Below are positions 1-9,904 of a stretch of 64,000 nucleotides of DNA, piece after piece. The stretch is from Roseibium aggregatum. GTDB taxonomy: Bacteria > Pseudomonadota > Alphaproteobacteria > Rhizobiales > Stappiaceae. Both the position numbers and the translations under genes were made by a program. The stretch's first letter is position 1. Each line of letters starts with the position of its first letter. Where the stretch lies: contig NZ_JABFCZ010000002.1 in assembly GCF_014692675.1 (NCBI RefSeq), positions 1 through 64,000 on the forward strand, read 5' to 3'. Below the pieces are notes generated by a model, which made no database searches, had not been told where the DNA came from, and saw nothing but the letters and a program-made list of their open reading frames with translations.

Positions 1-40
1 GGGTTGTCAAGGAGGGGCAATTGCTCGGGATTCCCTGTCG

Positions 41-1276
41 TCATGCCTCCGGGATTGAGGGCCGCGCCGTTTTTCTTCGGCGGATGAGAATGAGGCCGAC
101 GGCGGCCAGCAGCGAAAAACCCGCGCCCGCGAGGAACGTCCACTTGGGGCCGATGCCGCTCCACAGGGCACCGGCAATGACGCTGGCGGCGAGCAGGGCA
201 AGGCCGGTCACAAGGCTGAACATGCCGAAGGCGGTGCCGCGCAGTTCGATCGGGGTGGCGTCGGCAACAAGGGTTGCCAGCAGCCCCTGGGTGAAGCCCA
301 TATGCAGGCCCCAAAGTACGGTGCCGACGGTAATGCCGGTCAGGCCGGTCTCGAAGGCAAGCATCAGGTCGGCGGCAACCAGCAGGCCGAGGCCCGCGAT
401 CAGCAGCGTCACCCGGTCCATGCGGTCCGACAGGACACCGACCGGATAGGCGGAAAGGGCATAGGCGATGTTCATGATCACCAGGACGGCGGGGACGAGC
501 ATCAGCGGCAGGCCGGACGCCTGGGCCCTGAGGACCAGGAAGGCCTCGCTGAAGCGGGCAAGGGTGAAAACGGCCGCCACGGCAACGACCCACCAGTAGG
601 CGCTGCCCAGGCGGGAAAGCTCGCGCCGGGAGAGGGGATTGCGGACTTTGTGCGGGCCTTCGTGCTTTTCAGGCTCGCGCACGGCGAACAGGATCAGCCC
701 GAAGGAGATGAACGCCGGAATGACGGCGACCCAGAAGACGGCGCGGAAATTGTCGGCAAAGAGCGCCATCAACGCTATGGCGAGCAGCGGTCCGGTAAAG
801 GCGCCGACCGTGTCGAGGGACTGGCGCAGGCCGAAGCTTGCCCCCCTCAGTTCGGGCGGGCTGATATCGGCAATGAGCGCATCGCGCGGCGCGCCGCGGA
901 TCCCCTTGCCGACCCGGTCGATGAAGCGCGCACCAATGAGCCAGCCGACCGTCGGCGCCAGCGGAAATACCGGCTTGGTGAAGGCGGCGAGGCCATAGCC
1001 GAGGGCCGCCAGTTCCTTGCGCCGGCCCAGCCGGTCGGACAGGGCGCCGGAGAAGATCTTGGTGATAGAGGCCGTGGCCTCGGCGATCCCCTCGATGATG
1101 CCGACCGTCAGCGCTGTGCTGCCAAGCCCGACGACCAGATAGACCGGCAGCAGGGAGTGGATCATCTCCGAGGAGATATCCATCATCAGCGAAACGAAAC
1201 CGAGCGCCCAGATGCCGGTCGGAATCCGGCGCCAGACGCGTGTGCTGTTCTTGGCGCTGTCGCCTTCGCCGCTCAT
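41..1276 (-). CDS. MFS transporter
   Basis: Major facilitator superfamily permease, 411 residues, predicted inner-membrane exporter or symporter of unknown substrate. About twelve hydrophobic segments are visible. The loop after TM2 carries the MFS motif A-like GALSDRLGRRKE, and the second half repeats it as VGVLSDRMDR. GARFIDRVGKGIRGAPRDAL in the TM4-5 region is typical of a widespread but uncharacterised bacterial MFS group. I chose the ATG at 1276 because GGAGAGAG lies just before it; an in-frame ATG at 1297 would add seven residues. The gene stands alone: the next gene upstream on the same strand ends about 180 bp away. Family assignment is firm, substrate unknown. Confidence 0.85.
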   Translation of the reverse strand: MSGEGDSAKNSTRVWRRIPTGIWALGFVSLMMDISSEMIHSLLPVYLVVGLGSTALTVGIIEGIAEATASITKIFSGALSDRLGRRKELAALGYGLAAFTKPVFPLAPTVGWLIGARFIDRVGKGIRGAPRDALIADISPPELRGASFGLRQSLDTVGAFTGPLLAIALMALFADNFRAVFWVAVIPAFISFGLILFAVREPEKHEGPHKVRNPLSRRELSRLGSAYWWVVAVAAVFTLARFSEAFLVLRAQASGLPLMLVPAVLVIMNIAYALSAYPVGVLSDRMDRVTLLIAGLGLLVAADLMLAFETGLTGITVGTVLWGLHMGFTQGLLATLVADATPIELRGTAFGMFSLVTGLALLAASVIAGALWSGIGPKWTFLAGAGFSLLAAVGLILIRRRKTARPSIPEA

Positions 1277-1456
1277 GTCTCTCTCCATGGATTTCATCCG
1301 GTAACGGGTGCACCGGTGACAATCGAGACTAGAGAGATTCCTTCAGGGACGGAAGCTTGCGGTGCCGTGTGTCAGGCGGAGCCATACCGTGTTTGCGTGG
1401 CCTTCCCCCCCGGGGAACCGTTCCGGGAAAGAAGGAGTTCCGGTGATGTCCCGATC

Positions 1457-4400
1457 CTAGTTCGCCGCGCTCATGGGAAAGTCGAGGACGTTTTCCTGAA
1501 GCGGGATGGTCGGGTGCTGCTGGCCGTCGGTGATCTGCGGGACGCGGCGGGCCGTGTAGCTGATCAGTTCCTGGATGCTGTTGTAGCCGTTGCCGTCGCC
1601 GGCGTCGTCATCGGCCTTGCCGGCAAGACCTTCCAGCAGGGCCGCGGTGAAGGCGCCGTGGCCGCCTCCGAAGCTTGCGTCCTCCAGCGAGGACTGCGCA
1701 CCGGTGGACGAGGCGACGACGATGGTGCCGGTGCCGTCGGCAAGCTCGCGCACGGCGTCCTCGGCCGTGACCCGGCCGCGGCGGCGCGGACCTGCGGTCC
1801 CCGCGTGGCAGATATCCATCAGGAACACGGCTTTCTGGTTGATGGGCCGGCTGGCAAGGAAGTCGCGGAACTTGTCGACCTGCATGCCGGTGTAGGGCCG
1901 GGTGATGTCGCCGTCATAGGTGACCAGGTAGAGCTTCTGTTCATTGTCCTGGACGCCGTGGCCGGCGAGGAAGATCACGATCACGTCTTCTGCCGAGGCC
2001 TGACGCAGGAAGTCGTTCATCTCCACCCGGATATCCCGCTCGGTCGCCTGATCGTTGACCAGAACCCTGGTGTTGACCTTGCTGTAGAGAGTGCCCTCCT
2101 GGCTCTTGAAAACCTTCTCGAGCGAGAGGGCGTCCGCATGGGCATATTCCAGGTCCTGACTCTTGATCTCATAGTCGGAAATGCCGACGCCGAAATACCA
2201 GAGCTGGGTCGTTGACCGAACCGGGGCGTTCTTTTTCTTCTGCACCTTGCGGGTGATCTCGACATGCTGGGTCAGAACCCGGGCGTCCTTGTAGACCAGG
2301 CTCGCCTCGATGATGTTTTCGCCCTCGCGCAGGTCGAACTTGCGGTCGATGCCGACGATTTCGCCGCCGTCATAGACCGGCTCCTCGTCGAAGCCGCGGG
2401 ACTTCAGCACCACCCGGCCGTTGAGCTTGTATTCGAACTCCGGGTCGGGCAGGTCGGCGGTGTCCTTCTCGACCCTGAGCTTCAGCGTGTAGCTGTCGGC
2501 ATCGAGCGTGTCCGTTGCAGCGGACGCCAGCGTCACCTTGTAGGGCACGTTGAACAGATCCGGATCGACCTTGGGCTTGTCCGGTTCCACCGGATCCACC
2601 ACATCCGCGTGGTCCATGATCCGGCTCAACCGTTCCTGGAGAATATGCGGCCGTTCGTAGCGGCTCTTGAGTGCATCAAAGGGCAGGTAGTTGTCACCGA
2701 GCGACCAGTAGACGTTATCCGTGCCGGCGAGGGAGGCGGCGAATTCGCCGGTGGGCGCATAGGCAAGCCACTGATCGTTGTTCTTGATCACGATGGTGAG
2801 CTGGCGTTCAAGTTTGCCCAGATCAAAGAATACCAGTTCGTTGGCCGAGGTCAGGGCGACGATCAGGTTCTTGCTCTCATGAACGGCAATGTCGCGCAGG
2901 GTGCCGCGGAAGAACACCTGATGGCCGCCGAGCCTGAGCACGTCGTAGGACCATTCGATCGTCCGCCCGTCGTCCAGCTTGTGTTTGTAAATGGTGCCGA
3001 TCGTCGACGAACGGACATAGCGGCCTGTGCGCGCCTCGTAGTAATACCAGAAGTTGTTGTTCTGAAGGATGCGCACCAGCGAGCCGTCCTCGGAATCGAA
3101 GCCGACGCCGGTAACATTCTTGCTGCTGCTGATGACGTTCAGCTCTTCGCCGCTCTTTGCGTCGAATACGCGGGTGAGACGGGATTCTGTGTATCCGTGG
3201 CCGTAGCCGTCCTTCCAGCGCGTGGACAGGGTGAGCAGGCCCTCCTTCGAAACCGCCAGGCCGGTGAAGTCGGTCCCATAGAGCTTGTCATAGAGCAGGC
3301 GGTCGGTGACGAAGGGAACCTCGAAACGGCTGATCCGCTTCAGTGTTTCCCGGTCACGGACTTCGACGATGCCGGTTTCCGCAGTATCCTTGCCAGGGCC
3401 GTCCGGCTTGCCGGCGAAGGCGATATAGTCGCCTGCGATCCTCATGCGGCTCACGGCAAAGTCCAGGCGGTCGCGTTTCTCCTCGCGGAAGTCGTCCGTA
3501 TCGAAGACGACGATGTTGTTGTCCTTGTCGACGGTTAGATGGACCCTGCCGTCCTCGGACAGCCGGCTCCAGCCGAGTTCGGTATCGGTGCTCAGCTTGT
3601 GCACCCGGGTGCCGGTCGCAAGGTCCCAGACATAGGTGCCGCTGTCGTCGCGCGACAGCAGGAGATCATTACGCTCGTCGAGAGAAAGCCCCTCTGGACG
3701 GGCGGCAAAGCCGGACATGGTGTCCGTCGGCTGCAGGGTCGCGGTGTCGTACCAGCGGATCTCGCTGCCCTTGCCGGCCATGACTTGCGTGCCGTCGGGG
3801 GAGAAGCTGATACCGAGATCCTGTTCGCCTTCCCGGGATGCCAGGATCTTGCCGGTGGACAGATCCACCAGCGCAAGTCCCGCGCTGCTGTCGAATGTAT
3901 CGTTCATCAGCACCCAGGGTTTCGACGGATGGGACACGATCCGGTCGGGGATCAGCGGTGAGCGCACCTGCACCGGATCGTTCCAGGTCCGGGTATCCCA
4001 GATGCTCATCACCCGCTGGTTGTCTACCGCCACCAGATAGTGGCCATCGTAACTCTGGCCCAGTTCGTGGACCCAGCTTACACCGGGAAATTCATGCATC
4101 AGGCTCAGATCCTGCGCGTCCCAAACCTTGATCGAGTCCCCTTCGGCCTGGCTGGTCACGATCTGCTCTCCGTTGCGGAGCCAGACGACCGAGCCCGACA
4201 TTCGACCGATGCCGACACGGGTGATGTTGCTGATACGCCTTTCCCTGATATCGAAAATCTTCAGAAATCCGTTGCGGTCGGTATAGGCAACGGCGTTCGA
4301 GAACGGGCTCCAGCTGAGATCGTCGATGTCATTCTCGTTGATGACCTGAGCCACCGCATTTCCGGTCTTGGTATCATAGATGTAAACGGCGTGGGTGCTA

Positions 4401-6334
4401 TCGCCGGAAATCTCGGTGTAATTCGAGGAAACCGCCAGATAACGTCCGTTCGGCGAGAAGGCGCGGACCCAGCCACCGCGGTAGAGGTCTCGGATTTTCA
4501 CCTTCTGGTGAAGGTCCCACAACTGGACCGGTTCATAGCCCATCGCGCCGATCCGGCCGTCCGGAGATACGGTGAGGGCCTTTGCGTCGAGCACACTGGA
4601 GACGGCGATTTCAGGTTCCGAAACATTGCCGTAAGGGCGGATCTCGACACGGCGATTGTGCTGCCGGCCACTTTCGGTCTCGTTGGTGGCGATCGGCTGG
4701 CGCGGTCCGTAGCCGGCGGTCCGAAGCCGGCTCATCGGAAGGCCGTGGCGCTCATGCAGATAGCGCGCGACCGCATCCGCCCGTCGTTGCGACAGGGGCA
4801 TGTTGATGTCATCCGTGCCACGGCTGTCCGTATGTCCCTCGATCAGGAAGACGTATTTGTCGCCCCCCGGTGCATTCAGAGCGTCCGCGGCCTTGTCGAG
4901 CGCGGGCAGGGTTTCGGGCCGGATGACGTCGGAATTGGACTCGAATTCCACCGCCAGCGTCAGGCTGGCGCCGAACCTTTGTTCCCAATCCTTGAGAAAC
5001 GGATTGTTGCGCAAGAAAGATTGGCGCTCGTTTTGCAGAAACCGGCCGGCGTTCAACCGTTCGTGGCGAAGGGCGGCCCATGCTGCATTGATGTTGTCGT
5101 ATTTTTCGATATCGGCGAGGGCTGCTGCGGCGGCGTCATAGTCCTGCGCCTGAATGCGGTTGTCGATGATATCGGCTCGCACACCCCGCCGGGCGTCTTG
5201 GAACAATCCGCCGATCGACTTCTGGTAGACGGCCAACGCCTTGTCGTATTCGCCGCGTTCCTCGTAGAAGTCGCCGAACCAGCGGGCGGCATCCTTGATA
5301 TCGGATTGTAATTCTGCAAGGTCCAGAGCCTCGCGCGCATACCTCTCCGCCAGATCGGGCTCATACCGGAAATTGAAGTTGGCCCAGGACATGTAGGACC
5401 TGACCTTCCAGCTATCCGGGAGATCGCGTGAGGCGCGTTCGAGCAGGTTGTAGCTGCGGTCAAAGGCGTAGTTCGCCATCACGGTGAAGCCATCGGTCGC
5501 GGCCTCGGCGGTGGGATAGATGTCGTAGGACTCCTCGTAATATTTCAGCGCGTCCCTTTTGGACCGGAACCGCTCGTCCAGGGTTTTCGCGGCATAGAGA
5601 AGGGCTCCGGCATCCGAATTCGCTTCGCCGTATCTGATGACCCTCACGAGCGGCTGGAAGCGGTCCCGCGTCGACGCGCCTTCCTGTTCCAGCAGCTTCA
5701 GTCTGATGTTGGTCAACCGTTCCAGGACTTCGAAGGTGCCGCCCTTGTCCATGGCGCTTTCGTAGAAGTCTGCCGCCTTTTCCAGATTATCGGCGCTCTG
5801 CTGGGCAATGCCGCGCACGAAATCGAAGACATAGGGGGCCGTACGGACGGTCTGTTCCGCCTCTTTCAGAAAGCGGTTGGCCCGCTCTTCGTCCTTGAAA
5901 TTATTCTTAAACAGGAAATAGGTGTTCCGGACCACGTCCGGATCGACCGGGTCGAGCTTGATTGCCTTTTCATACAAGGCGTATGAGTCGTCGAACCGCT
6001 TCGCATTCGTGTATGCATTCGCAAGGTTGATCATGGCGCTGACGAAATCCGGCTTGGCCTCGACCGCCCTTTCATAAAGCCGGATGACGTCTTCTGCGGG
6101 CGCGCCGTTGTTGTCCGAGATCCAGGCCTGAGCGAACAGTCCCTCCGGTTCGTTGGGAAAGTTTTTCGCAAGATAGGAGCGGATCTGTACCTTTTCGCTC
6201 CTGCTCGGCGTGTTGACGCTGATGTCGACCATCTGCTGCAGGGTCTTGCCCTGGAACCGTTTCACCAACTGGGCATGGGCAGGACCAATGGCGAATGTCA
6301 GCAGGATGAGAGCGGAAAAGAGGGAACGCAGCAT
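1457..6334 (-). CDS. TPR-OmpA-WD40-caspase (C14) multidomain envelope protein
   Basis: A 1,625-residue modular protein. Order: signal peptide ending AHA-Q (residues 1-21), a tetratricopeptide array (about 40-430), an OmpA-like peptidoglycan-binding domain (about 445-570, with GHTDSRG and LSQRRADAV supplying the Asp and Arg that bind diaminopimelate in this family), a WD40-like beta-propeller region (about 580-1230), a beta-rich linker and a C-terminal caspase/metacaspase domain. The catalytic dyad is visible: His1459 in LAGHGV and Cys1509 in MDICHAG. Start at 6334 is preferred because it gives a clean signal peptide after AAGGAG; an ORF start at 6418 overlaps the upstream stop as ATGA but places 28 residues before the signal. 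It lies 80 bp after the papain-like gene, almost certainly in one operon. Predicted periplasmic and cell-wall attached; substrate unknown. Confidence 0.88.
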   Translation of the reverse strand: MLRSLFSALILLTFAIGPAHAQLVKRFQGKTLQQMVDISVNTPSRSEKVQIRSYLAKNFPNEPEGLFAQAWISDNNGAPAEDVIRLYERAVEAKPDFVSAMINLANAYTNAKRFDDSYALYEKAIKLDPVDPDVVRNTYFLFKNNFKDEERANRFLKEAEQTVRTAPYVFDFVRGIAQQSADNLEKAADFYESAMDKGGTFEVLERLTNIRLKLLEQEGASTRDRFQPLVRVIRYGEANSDAGALLYAAKTLDERFRSKRDALKYYEESYDIYPTAEAATDGFTVMANYAFDRSYNLLERASRDLPDSWKVRSYMSWANFNFRYEPDLAERYAREALDLAELQSDIKDAARWFGDFYEERGEYDKALAVYQKSIGGLFQDARRGVRADIIDNRIQAQDYDAAAAALADIEKYDNINAAWAALRHERLNAGRFLQNERQSFLRNNPFLKDWEQRFGASLTLAVEFESNSDVIRPETLPALDKAADALNAPGGDKYVFLIEGHTDSRGTDDINMPLSQRRADAVARYLHERHGLPMSRLRTAGYGPRQPIATNETESGRQHNRRVEIRPYGNVSEPEIAVSSVLDAKALTVSPDGRIGAMGYEPVQLWDLHQKVKIRDLYRGGWVRAFSPNGRYLAVSSNYTEISGDSTHAVYIYDTKTGNAVAQVINENDIDDLSWSPFSNAVAYTDRNGFLKIFDIRERRISNITRVGIGRMSGSVVWLRNGEQIVTSQAEGDSIKVWDAQDLSLMHEFPGVSWVHELGQSYDGHYLVAVDNQRVMSIWDTRTWNDPVQVRSPLIPDRIVSHPSKPWVLMNDTFDSSAGLALVDLSTGKILASREGEQDLGISFSPDGTQVMAGKGSEIRWYDTATLQPTDTMSGFAARPEGLSLDERNDLLLSRDDSGTYVWDLATGTRVHKLSTDTELGWSRLSEDGRVHLTVDKDNNIVVFDTDDFREEKRDRLDFAVSRMRIAGDYIAFAGKPDGPGKDTAETGIVEVRDRETLKRISRFEVPFVTDRLLYDKLYGTDFTGLAVSKEGLLTLSTRWKDGYGHGYTESRLTRVFDAKSGEELNVISSSKNVTGVGFDSEDGSLVRILQNNNFWYYYEARTGRYVRSSTIGTIYKHKLDDGRTIEWSYDVLRLGGHQVFFRGTLRDIAVHESKNLIVALTSANELVFFDLGKLERQLTIVIKNNDQWLAYAPTGEFAASLAGTDNVYWSLGDNYLPFDALKSRYERPHILQERLSRIMDHADVVDPVEPDKPKVDPDLFNVPYKVTLASAATDTLDADSYTLKLRVEKDTADLPDPEFEYKLNGRVVLKSRGFDEEPVYDGGEIVGIDRKFDLREGENIIEASLVYKDARVLTQHVEITRKVQKKKNAPVRSTTQLWYFGVGISDYEIKSQDLEYAHADALSLEKVFKSQEGTLYSKVNTRVLVNDQATERDIRVEMNDFLRQASAEDVIVIFLAGHGVQDNEQKLYLVTYDGDITRPYTGMQVDKFRDFLASRPINQKAVFLMDICHAGTAGPRRRGRVTAEDAVRELADGTGTIVVASSTGAQSSLEDASFGGGHGAFTAALLEGLAGKADDDAGDGNGYNSIQELISYTARRVPQITDGQQHPTIPLQENVLDFPMSAAN

Positions 6335-6414
6335 CGGTGGCAGCTCCTTTTCACGGCGTCTTTTCGACAGACAGGCGTGCGCGGACAAGGCGGATGAAAC
6401 GGGGGTGTTGCGGA

Positions 6415-8142
6415 TCATGGTTTCACGATCACGCGAATGGTGGTTTCGGCCCGGTTGCCGTCCGCATCGACGGCGGAAATCCGGACCTCATGGGGCTGGT
6501 TGTCGTCGGGTATCTCGATTTCGGCCTGGAACGGACCGCGCGAGGAAAACCTGGTGGCGCCGGCTTCGGCCACCTCGACGGACTGGATCCGGCCTTCGTC
6601 CTGGGCGTTGCCGCGCAACAGGAAGGTGGGCGAGGACACCCTGCGCACCGGATCGTCGGTGACGACCTGCTCCAGTTCGTCGACGGCGGGCTCGGACACC
6701 ACCAGCTTCGGCGGGTCCCGGTCCCGGTCGGCCGGCGCGCGGTCCACATGCTCGATCGAGACCACCATGGGCACCACGGTGCGGCCGTCGCTGGCCGCCT
6801 CGAAGCCCATGCCGTTGCCGGTAAGCTTGACGTTCGCCGAATCGACCGCGAGGTCGCCGAGGGCCGCCTCCAGCTTGTCGCGCACATTGCCGGAAGCGTC
6901 ACTCATGCGGGCGACGATATCCTTCACCGGCAATGGTTCGCGGGCAAAGAGGACCACATAGAAATCCGTGCCGGTGTCGTCGTTCATGCGGGTAAAGAAC
7001 TGTTCGTTCGGCCCGGGCATCAGCAGGGTCGAGCCGCCGTCCACATGGGGCGAAACACCGCCGCCGCGGGGGAAGAGTTCCACAAATTTTCCGGAAAGAT
7101 CACCGCCAAGCGCATAGACGTAGGCCCCGTCGCTTGCGCCGATCTCGACGCGGAAACGGGTGCCGGAAGGCCAGGGGTCGTCGAGACGGAAACTCATGCC
7201 TGCGCTGACGATGGATCCGGGCATGGGCCGTCCGGAGATGTGCCGGAATCGGATCTCGCCGCCCATGTCGACCACGGCCGGCGGGCGTGGCGGGTCGGGC
7301 GGGATCATCTCGTAACCCTGCATCACATAGGTGTTGAAGGCGTCATAGGTGACCCAGATAAACCCGCCGTTGCCCCAGTCCGTGCCCCAGCTGTTGATGA
7401 ACTCGAAGGCGCCACCGTATTTGGTGTCGTCATAGCCGATGACGGCCATGGCGTGACCGCCCAGGTCTCCGGTCTGAAGGGCCATCAGGTCCTCGTTGCT
7501 GCCGCGGTAGACCTCGGACGAGCGCATGAAGTTCTCCGAGACCTGCATGCCGATGACGACCGGGTGGCCGTTGGCAAGGCTGCGGCGCACGGCAATATGC
7601 TTGGCCGTGGAATCGTCGTTGAAGAGCCGCTGGTAACCCTTGATCCGGTAGCCGGAGGCAAGGCTCAGCTCGTTCCTTTCCGGTTCGCGGTTGCAGCTTT
7701 CATCCGTGTAAGGAAAATCCTTCAGGAGCGGGACGCCGACATTCTTGATCAGATCCAGTGCGTCTGAGGGGTAGGAACCGTCGCCGCAGCCGCCAAGGCG
7801 GATCTGGTTGTAGACGAAGGCCGGCGAAAACCGGCTCTGATTGATGGCGGCGCGGTCACCCATCTGCAGGCGCTCCGCTTCCGACAGGGTCCGGGCGGCA
7901 TAGGCGCTGGCCCAGCCGACGCAGCTTCCCTGCCGGCCCTGATCGCCGGGGGTCGGGGCGAATTTCTTCAGCGAGACGGACGGCGGCAAAGACGCATAAC
8001 CGCCGCGGGCCAGCGGCGGGGTCTTCGGGATCTTCACATAGACGTCCGGATCGAGACGGGCGCCGGTAACATATTGAGCCTGAGCGCCGTTGAACGGCAT
8101 CAGGGTGAAAAGCAGCAAAGCCGCCAAACATGCCTTACGCAT
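6415..8142 (-). CDS. Secreted papain-like (C1A) cysteine peptidase
   Basis: 575 residues with a signal peptide ending near AQAQ (residue 23). The papain-family catalytic set is complete: Gln68 and Cys74 in GDQGRQGSCVGWASA, His230 in GGHAMAVIGYDD and Asn250 in FINSWGTDWGNGG. The peptidase domain spans about residues 50-275. The remainder is beta-rich and ends in an Ig-like or cadherin-like module (about 475-575, AVDADGNRAETT). There is no obvious long propeptide; only about 30 residues separate the signal from the domain. A strong GGGAGG precedes the ATG. First gene of a two-gene operon with the caspase-domain protein, so two different cysteine peptidases would be exported together. Confidence 0.9.
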   Translation of the reverse strand: MRKACLAALLLFTLMPFNGAQAQYVTGARLDPDVYVKIPKTPPLARGGYASLPPSVSLKKFAPTPGDQGRQGSCVGWASAYAARTLSEAERLQMGDRAAINQSRFSPAFVYNQIRLGGCGDGSYPSDALDLIKNVGVPLLKDFPYTDESCNREPERNELSLASGYRIKGYQRLFNDDSTAKHIAVRRSLANGHPVVIGMQVSENFMRSSEVYRGSNEDLMALQTGDLGGHAMAVIGYDDTKYGGAFEFINSWGTDWGNGGFIWVTYDAFNTYVMQGYEMIPPDPPRPPAVVDMGGEIRFRHISGRPMPGSIVSAGMSFRLDDPWPSGTRFRVEIGASDGAYVYALGGDLSGKFVELFPRGGGVSPHVDGGSTLLMPGPNEQFFTRMNDDTGTDFYVVLFAREPLPVKDIVARMSDASGNVRDKLEAALGDLAVDSANVKLTGNGMGFEAASDGRTVVPMVVSIEHVDRAPADRDRDPPKLVVSEPAVDELEQVVTDDPVRRVSSPTFLLRGNAQDEGRIQSVEVAEAGATRFSSRGPFQAEIEIPDDNQPHEVRISAVDADGNRAETTIRVIVKP

Positions 8143-8373
8143 GTTTGCCTCCCTCGTGGCTTATATTATGTTTGTTCATGTCGCGGTATGTATAAAATTC
8201 AGCTCATCAGAAAAATGCGGAAACAATCCGCACCTAATATTAACGTATTCATGAATCCCCGGGAAAAAGACGTTGGAGAGTCGATAATTATTTAACGCCT
8301 GATTTCTCTTGAAAGTCAACCACTTGATGAAAACATGCGGAAATCCGCAGATTTCCTGACATCCAGTCGGATT
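8143..8373 (-). promoter_or_regulatory. Intergenic region with candidate promoter of the protease operon
   Basis: An AT-rich 230 bp gap upstream of the papain-like gene. Reading the minus strand, TTGACT near 8314-8319 is followed after 17-19 bp by an AT-rich GTTAAATAAT, a plausible sigma-70-like promoter. It leaves a leader of about 150 nt before the start at 8142. No operator palindrome stands out. Inference from base pattern only. Confidence 0.35.
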
Positions 8374-9216
8374 CTAGCGCCCGTGGCTGCGGTCATAGGC
8401 GTTGCGTTCCGGTGAGGTCCAGCCGGCGAGGGCGCCTTCGGCCGGGCGGTAGACCTCCATGACCATGGGATGGCAGGCGGCATGGTCACTTGAATGCTCG
8501 GCACTGCAGTCGCCGCCCGGGCAGGCGCTCATGACGGCAAGAAGGTCGATCTCGGCGAAGAATTCGAGATGGTCGCCGGGACGGACCGGGCTTGCCTTCA
8601 TGAAATACTGCCCGGTGTCGCGGGTGAAGCCGGTGCACATGAAGACGTTGAGCACGTCATGGACATGGGGCTCGGCCTCTGAAAGCGGCAGGTGGCGCGC
8701 GTCGGAAAGCGCCCGGGTCAGATTGGAATGGCAGCAGTGGTGATAGTCGGTGCCGGTGAGCAGCTTACCCGTATAGGGATCGCAGCGGGTGCCGATTACG
8801 TCGTGGACCGAGCCGCCGAACTGGTCGATGCCGTACCAGTCGAGCGTGTCGGTCACCACCGTCGCCATGGGGCGCAGATAGGGAAAGCAGGACCAGAGCC
8901 GGTCGCCGGTGGTGACATGGGTGCCGTGGAGCGCGCGGGTCTTGCCGGAATAGAAGCGCTCGGACAGATCGGCGCTGTTGAACAGGTTCAGATCGCCCAC
9001 CTGGGGACCTTCCACGCTGACGATACGCAGGAAATGGCCGGCCGGCACCTCGATGGAGGCCGCGTCGCGCGGCGGCACGGTGATCTCCGCCGTCTTCACC
9101 GCGGTTTCGCGGGCGGCGGCATAGAGGGCCAGATCCGGTTTCGGCAGGCTCTCCGGCGGATAGGCGATCACCGGCGGCACGGCCCTGCGGGCGGCGGCAT
9201 CAACAGGTTCGGACAT
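8374..9216 (-). CDS. DUF1989 (urea carboxylase-associated) family protein
   Basis: 280 residues. Matches the DUF1989 family, found next to urea amidolyase and in other amine-related loci; its chemistry is not well established. Signature stretches are GDLNLFN, the SVHDVIGTRCDPYTG segment, DYHHCCHSNLTRAL and HDVLNVFMCTGF, with several conserved His and Cys residues suggesting metal binding. I take the start at the ATG at 9216 (MSEPVD), preceded by CGGGAG; the frame is open upstream to 9432 but that part has no family similarity. No urea amidolyase genes are adjacent. It lies 100 bp downstream of the tetR-like gene on the same strand and could be co-transcribed. Confidence 0.8.
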   Translation of the reverse strand: MSEPVDAAARRAVPPVIAYPPESLPKPDLALYAAARETAVKTAEITVPPRDAASIEVPAGHFLRIVSVEGPQVGDLNLFNSADLSERFYSGKTRALHGTHVTTGDRLWSCFPYLRPMATVVTDTLDWYGIDQFGGSVHDVIGTRCDPYTGKLLTGTDYHHCCHSNLTRALSDARHLPLSEAEPHVHDVLNVFMCTGFTRDTGQYFMKASPVRPGDHLEFFAEIDLLAVMSACPGGDCSAEHSSDHAACHPMVMEVYRPAEGALAGWTSPERNAYDRSHGR

Positions 9217-9316
9217 GGGGCTCCCGGAGCTTAATGAGGATAGGTGGGTCCAGTTTTGGACCGGTGGGCGCTGGGAGGCAAGAGTGACGACCGGCAGTAG
9301 CCGGGATCGCGGCCTG

Positions 9317-9859
9317 TCACGCCAGTAGCTTTTCCGCAAGTCGTTGCAGCATGTCACGTGTGCCATCTCCCGGAGCCGTGGAGAGGAAAGCCAGCGAACC
9401 GCCGATAATGTAGGCGGCGTTTGCGCACGCATCCGAGTGGCCGCGGTTGTTAAGTTCTTCTTCCAGTTTGCGGGTCAAGGCGGATCGAAAGCGCGGGAGG
9501 AGGCTGTCGCCGCCGGAACCGGCGGCACTGCGGGCAAAGAGGGCGGGGTTGGAAGCCACATGGGCGGCCAACCAATCCAGCGTGCCAAGCGGCGCGCCTG
9601 GCTCTCGAGAGAGTGGGATAGCACCCATGTGGGCGGCAAAGATCTCATCCAGAAGGTCCGCTTTTCCAGAATAGTGCTCATAGAAGGATGAACGTGCCAC
9701 GCCGGCGCGGCGACAGATGTCCGACGTGCTGATGCCGCCCCAGTCCTTGTGTTGAAGAAGCTGCATCAGCGCCTCGCGAAGGGTGGCGCGCGTGCGCAGG
9801 ACGCGCGGGTCGGATGTGAGGCCGGACATTCCGGCGGCGTTCTGTCCGGAAGCGGACAT
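9317..9859 (-). CDS. TetR/AcrR family transcriptional regulator
   Basis: About 180 residues. The N-terminal helix-turn-helix is clear: TRATLREALMQLLQHKDWG, then ISTSDICRRAGVARSSFYEHY and the usual KADLLDEIF. The C-terminal ligand-binding half is divergent. I start at the ATG at 9857-9859 (MSASGQ); a second ATG ten codons on is possible, and the frame is open further upstream without similarity. It is divergent from the fatty-acid hydroxylase gene, and the 95 bp between them holds a perfect palindrome, the likely autoregulatory operator. Probably represses itself and the hydroxylase. Confidence 0.82.
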   Translation of the reverse strand: MSASGQNAAGMSGLTSDPRVLRTRATLREALMQLLQHKDWGGISTSDICRRAGVARSSFYEHYSGKADLLDEIFAAHMGAIPLSREPGAPLGTLDWLAAHVASNPALFARSAAGSGGDSLLPRFRSALTRKLEEELNNRGHSDACANAAYIIGGSLAFLSTAPGDGTRDMLQRLAEKLLA

Positions 9860-9904
9860 CGGGGGCTGGCCTTGTGTCGTGTGGAAACCTATTCCCGAAG
9901 TTAT

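Noticed and set aside
302..2215. 637-codon plus-strand frame opposite the MFS and caspase genes
   Set aside because: High-GC antisense shadow: Gly/Arg/Asp/Gln-rich, no domain, no ribosome site, and both strands opposite hold well-supported genes. The same holds for 2264-3538, 4040-5311, 6337-7767, 38160-39263 (minus), 43512-44294 (minus), 44295-45422 (minus), 45196-46296 (minus), 47730-49016 (minus), 54296-55612 and 57599-58636 (minus).
6335..6418. ATGA-coupled start of the caspase protein at 6418
   Set aside because: It puts 28 charged residues before an otherwise perfect signal peptide, while the ATG at 6334 has AAGGAG. Not impossible, but less likely.
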